This document shows, one piece after another, positions 6,527 through 6,748 of a stretch of DNA of 6,748 bases. Source of the stretch: Burkholderiales bacterium (lineage in GTDB: Bacteria > Pseudomonadota > Gammaproteobacteria > Burkholderiales > Burkholderiaceae_D); assembly GCA_028868455.1 (NCBI GenBank), contig JAGWUK010000162.1, positions 1-6,748 of the forward strand. The letters run 5' to 3'. Within the stretch, counting starts at the first letter, position 1, and each line of letters begins with the position of its first letter. The notes under the pieces were generated by a model. The model saw only the letters and a list, made by a program, of their open reading frames with translations. It searched no databases and was not told the origin of the DNA. The translations under genes and the position numbers were made by a program.

Positions 6527-6748
6527 TTACCTCTGTGCGAAGAAGCGCTCAACGACGGAAAGCGTTTCTTCGACGGCTTGTCGGGAAATATCCAGGTGCG
6601 TGACCCAGCGTTGCTGCGTCGCGCCGTACGCCGATGTGATGCCAATACCGTGTTCAGCCAGGTGTGCAGAAAAAGCCGGTGCGATGTGTTCGGCCACATT
6701 CACAAAAATAATATTGGTGTCAGGCATGCTCAATGTCAACGCAGGATA
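6527..6748 (-). CDS. ltaE: Low-specificity L-threonine aldolase, C-terminal end (partial)
   Basis: Only the last 73 residues are in the window; the frame is open to the right edge, so the true start lies outside. By family this is a PLP enzyme cleaving L-threonine or L-allo-threonine to glycine and acetaldehyde. The match rests on the C-terminal small-domain pattern: MPDTNIIFVNV, then AHLAEHGIGITSAYG, then the RWVTHLDISRQAVEETL segment that resembles RLVTHLDVS in known threonine aldolases and includes the Arg expected near the substrate carboxylate. The PLP-binding Lys lies beyond the edge, so activity cannot be judged. A TTG at 6737-6739 is an internal codon, not a start. A 151-bp gap follows before the lipoprotein gene, so the two may be separate transcripts. 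Confidence 0.82.
   Translation of the reverse strand, partial: YPALTLSMPDTNIIFVNVAEHIAPAFSAHLAEHGIGITSAYGATQQRWVTHLDISRQAVEETLSVVERFFAQR

Noticed and set aside
5878..6699. Long minus-strand frame of 273 codons covering the lipoprotein and extending into the aldolase gene
   Set aside because: The upstream 108 codons overlap the aldolase coding region in another frame and have no protein-like character. The internal ATG at 6373-6375 begins a normal lipoprotein signal peptide.
1..6748. CRISPR array, tRNA/rRNA gene, insertion sequence or defence/toxin system
   Set aside because: No regularly spaced repeats, RNA-gene landmarks, transposase or toxin-antitoxin motifs were seen; the window is filled with ordinary minus-strand genes.

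Overview
The window looks like an ordinary chromosomal segment of a betaproteobacterium, most likely Burkholderiales and close to the Oxalobacteraceae (Herminiimonas/Janthinobacterium type). This rests on the moderate GC content, on the protein sequences (NtrY-like kinase, DUF4390, DUF1840) and on the gene order rsmB - DUF4390 - ntrY, which I recall as typical of Burkholderiales. The genus is inferred from memory of these families, not from a search.

All eight supported genes lie on the minus strand, so transcription runs from the right edge to the left. In that order they are: the 3' end of a threonine aldolase gene (6527-6748, cut by the window edge); a small putative lipoprotein (5878-6375) behind a 151-bp intergenic region with a spaced inverted repeat; a DUF1840 protein (5449-5793) with a strong ribosome binding site; a monoacylglycerol-lipase-like alpha/beta hydrolase (4560-5444); a LysE/RhtB-type exporter (3905-4543); the 16S rRNA m5C methyltransferase RsmB (2506-3903); a DUF4390 exported protein (1838-2431); and an NtrY-like membrane sensor histidine kinase (1841 to the left edge, missing its ATPase domain).

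From DUF1840 to the kinase the genes are packed tightly: gaps of 4, 16 and 1 bp, then 74 bp, then a 4-bp start/stop overlap. This suggests one or two transcripts. The 74-bp gap before DUF4390 is the only place inside this run where an internal promoter fits easily. The functions are mixed: lipid ester hydrolysis, small-molecule export, rRNA modification and envelope/nitrogen-type signalling. The run reads as a housekeeping cluster rather than a dedicated pathway. The DUF4390-kinase pair is the one likely functional unit, because the two are translationally coupled and both face the periplasm.

I found no mobile element, CRISPR array, tRNA, rRNA or sign of recent transfer, and no convincing new system. 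The points worth a second look are modest: the coupled DUF4390-NtrY pair, a Gln/Glu/Gly/Ser-rich insert in the kinase PAS region, a His/Asp-rich segment in the DUF1840 protein, the inverted repeat ahead of the lipoprotein gene, and an uncertain start for DUF4390. No stretch longer than about 150 bp lacks a gene.
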